Origin: Verrucomicrobiales bacterium
GTDB taxonomy: Bacteria > Verrucomicrobiota > Verrucomicrobiia > Limisphaerales > F1-80-MAGS106
Direction: 5' to 3'
Assembly: GCA_947487925.1 (NCBI GenBank)
Contig: CANLCA010000104.1
Coordinates: 1-8,275 of the forward strand
DNA length: 8,275 nucleotides
The notes beneath the pieces are model-generated. The model did not search any database, had not been told where the DNA came from, and saw only the letters and a program-made list of their open reading frames with translations. Positions 6,249 through 8,275 of the stretch are shown here, one piece after another. Position 1 is the first letter of the stretch; the number at the start of each line of letters is the position of its first letter. The position numbers and the translations under genes were made by a program.

Positions 6249-8275
6249 ATGTGTTACACTCGTTCCCTATGTCGCCTGGTTGCCGCCTTGATCAGCCTTG
6301 CGTGGAGCTTTCAAATTGTGGGCGCCGCAGAAGCTCGTCTGCTTCGTTTTCCCGCCATCCACGGAGATCAACTGGTCTTCGGCTACGCCGGTGATCTCCA
6401 CACCGTTTCCGCCAGCGGCGGGCTCGCACGGCGCTTGACGAGCGACGAGCGCGGCTACGAGATGTTCCCGCGGTTCTCGCCCGACGGGAAATCCATCGCG
6501 TTCACCGGCCAATACGATGGCAACACGGAGGTCTATCTCATGGCCACCGAGGGAGGTCCGCCGAAGCGGCTGACTTTTACAGCGACGTTGGATCGAGACG
6601 ACGTTTCTGATCGCATGGGTCCGAACAATATCGTTCTGACCTGGCGAGACAACGAGACCGTTCTCTACCGTTCGCGCCGCGCGCAATGGAACCCGTTCAA
6701 AGGCGAGTTGACGCTCGCCAAAGTGGGAGGGGGCATTCCGGAAACGCTGCCTTTGCCCCGTGGCGGTTGGGCCAGCTTTTCGCCAGATGGCAAACAACTG
6801 GCTTACAACCGCGTGTTTCGCGAGTTCCGAACCTGGAAGCGCTATCGTGGCGGTCAGGCGGACGAAATCTGGCTCTATGACTTCTCCTCGAAACAGACCA
6901 CGAAGCTCACCGACAACGCTGCCCAAGACATGTTCCCGATGTGGCGCCGAGACAAGATCTATTTCGTTTCCGAGCGCGACGCCAACCGGCAGGCAAATCT
7001 GTTCGAATTAGATCTTAAATCCAAGAAAACACGCCAACTCACAGCCTTCACGGAATTCGCCGTCAAGTTTCCGTCTCTCGGCGACAAGGCCATCGTGTTC
7101 GAAAACGGCGGCTTTATCTACCGATTTGACTTCTCCACCGAAAAGGCTGTGAAAGTGCCCATTGAAATTCGAGAGGACTTCGCCATTGGCCGCGGTGGAC
7201 ATAAGGACGTGAGCAAGGAGAGCACGTCGTTTGACGTCGCTCCCGACGGCAGCCGCGGTGTCATCGGCGCGCGCGGAGAAGTTTTCAGCGTTCCGGCGAA
7301 ACATGGCCCGACCCGTAATCTCACCCAAACTCCTGGCGTGCACGAGCGCGACGCCGCCTGGTCGCCCGACGGCAAATGGATCGCGATTGTCAGCGACCAA
7401 AGCGGCGAAGACGAAATTTGGATTCGCGCGCAGGATGGCTCCGGCGAGGCAAAACAGATCACCACCGGGGCGGACACCTACAAGTATGACCCGGTTTGGT
7501 CCCCTGACTCGAGGCGGCTTGCTTGGACCGACAAGAAAAACCGGCTCCAAATCGTCGACGTTGAATCCAAAGCCGTGTCGCTTGTAAGCCAGTCGGAGGC
7601 CTTTGAAATACGAGATTTTGCCTGGGCTCCGGACAGCCAGTGGATCGCCTTCACCAAGCCCGAGGCGCGCCGCTTCGGAAACATCTACCTTCACAGCCTC
7701 GAATCGAAGAATTCGATCCAAGTCTCGGATGGATGGTTCGAAGTCAAGGCGCCGGAATTCAGCAGCGATGGAAAATACCTCTTTTTCGTTTCCGAACGCA
7801 GCTTCACCCCAACTTACAGCGAGACGGAGTGGAACCATGCCTATGTGGATATGGAACGTCTCTATCTAGTGACTCTGTCGAAAGACACAAAGTCACCCTT
7901 CGCGCCAAAATCCGATGAAGTGAAGATCAAGGAAGAAAAGAAAAGCGGGCAGCCCAAGGACGAGCCGCCCGATGTCAAAACAGCGGATGAAACCGCTAAA
8001 AAAGACGATTCGAAGCCCGAGGAACTGAAAGATGCAAAAAAGGAATCCGAGCAGAAAGAAGCTAAGAAAGTCGTCGTGAAAGTGGACGCGGAGGGGCTGC
8101 AGCAGCGCATCACCGTGCTCCCGCCTGCCGCCTCCAAGTATGGCGCGCTGACTTCGGCGGGCGATAAGCTCTATTATCTGAAGAAGGGAAAATTGCACCT
8201 GTTTGATCTGGAGAAGGAGAAGGAAACCGAGATTGGCGAGATCGCGGGCTATCGTGTTTCCGCCGACAGAAAGAA
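6249..8275 (+). CDS. Tricorn protease homologue, N-terminal propeller part (3' partial)
   Basis: The frame runs from the ATG at 6249 to the window end (675 codons) without a stop. The N-terminus is a signal peptide, MCYTRSLCRLVAALISLAWSF..., probably cut near GAAEA (residues 25-29), so the protein is periplasmic or outer-surface. WD40-like/TolB (PD40) blade motifs follow: FSPDGK (76-81), FSPDGK (177-182), WSPDGK (371-376), WSPDSR (417-422), WAPDSQ (459-464) and FSSDGK (504-509). These form the beta-propeller that feeds peptides to the protease core in the tricorn family. Residues about 556-607 are a Lys/Glu/Asp-rich low-complexity linker, after which LQQRITVLPPAASKYGALTSAGDKLYYL opens the next propeller, the usual order in bacterial tricorn homologues. 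The expected PDZ and S41 serine peptidase domains would lie beyond the window. The start has no strong Shine-Dalgarno. TolB alone is unlikely because of the length and linker. Confidence 0.88.
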   Translation, partial: MCYTRSLCRLVAALISLAWSFQIVGAAEARLLRFPAIHGDQLVFGYAGDLHTVSASGGLARRLTSDERGYEMFPRFSPDGKSIAFTGQYDGNTEVYLMATEGGPPKRLTFTATLDRDDVSDRMGPNNIVLTWRDNETVLYRSRRAQWNPFKGELTLAKVGGGIPETLPLPRGGWASFSPDGKQLAYNRVFREFRTWKRYRGGQADEIWLYDFSSKQTTKLTDNAAQDMFPMWRRDKIYFVSERDANRQANLFELDLKSKKTRQLTAFTEFAVKFPSLGDKAIVFENGGFIYRFDFSTEKAVKVPIEIREDFAIGRGGHKDVSKESTSFDVAPDGSRGVIGARGEVFSVPAKHGPTRNLTQTPGVHERDAAWSPDGKWIAIVSDQSGEDEIWIRAQDGSGEAKQITTGADTYKYDPVWSPDSRRLAWTDKKNRLQIVDVESKAVSLVSQSEAFEIRDFAWAPDSQWIAFTKPEARRFGNIYLHSLESKNSIQVSDGWFEVKAPEFSSDGKYLFFVSERSFTPTYSETEWNHAYVDMERLYLVTLSKDTKSPFAPKSDEVKIKEEKKSGQPKDEPPDVKTADETAKKDDSKPEELKDAKKESEQKEAKKVVVKVDAEGLQQRITVLPPAASKYGALTSAGDKLYYLKKGKLHLFDLEKEKETEIGEIAGYRVSADRK
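7914..8069 (+). other. Charged low-complexity linker in the tricorn homologue
   Basis: About 52 codons are dominated by Lys, Glu and Asp with scattered Pro and Ser, with no hydrophobic core. It sits between two propeller parts. Such linkers are common at this place in bacterial tricorn homologues and vary quickly in length. Confidence 0.6.

Noticed and set aside
6267..6926. 219-codon open frame on the minus strand
   Set aside because: It is antisense to the signal peptide and first propeller blades of the tricorn homologue and shows no recognisable domain.
7008..7838. 276-codon open frame on the minus strand
   Set aside because: It is antisense to the tricorn homologue, whose PD40 blade motifs run through the same bases; no family motif is visible in the minus frame.

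Overview
The window (8275 bases, GC-rich) looks like chromosome from the Planctomycetes-Verrucomicrobia-Chlamydiae group, most likely a verrucomicrobium. The signs are a PVC-type large protein ending in a HEAT array and a c-type heme domain, an ECF sigma factor of the PVC/acidobacterial type (TIGR02999-like), a secreted BNR/sialidase-like protein, a periplasmic tricorn-protease homologue, and many palindromic intergenic repeats. This is inference from protein families; no rRNA or other taxonomic marker is present.

Layout. Bases 1-2301 (+) hold the 3' part of a propeller/HEAT/cytochrome c gene, followed at once by a small hairpin. Converging on it is a minus-strand iron-sulfur cluster repair (RIC, YtfE/ScdA) gene ending at 2401. 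Upstream of the RIC gene, at 3239-3252, is a near-consensus FNR/CRP-family box, so nitric-oxide or low-oxygen control is plausible. About 540 bases without a convincing gene separate it from a minus-strand sialidase-like gene (3740-5143). That gene touches an upstream minus-strand ECF sigma factor gene by an ATGA overlap. A 344-base divergent intergenic region (5905-6248) with a tandem 15-mer and long hairpins separates the sigma gene from a plus-strand tricorn-protease homologue that starts at 6249 and runs off the window.

The most notable structure is in the sialidase gene. Two inverted REP-like units, each a GTAG tetranucleotide followed by an imperfect stem-loop, bound exactly 200 bases (4888-5087) and lie within the reading frame. 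They separate a well-initiated MKKLKAT start from the hydrophobic core of the signal peptide. This looks like a BIME/REP insertion that kept the frame open. The neighbouring sigma gene is also remodelled: its N-terminus appears frameshifted, and its C-terminus runs about 78 codons past the usual end of the family, through a different inverted repeat. The sigma-sialidase block therefore looks like a site of repeat-driven gene remodelling. No CRISPR array, RNA gene, insertion sequence or clearly new multi-gene system is visible.
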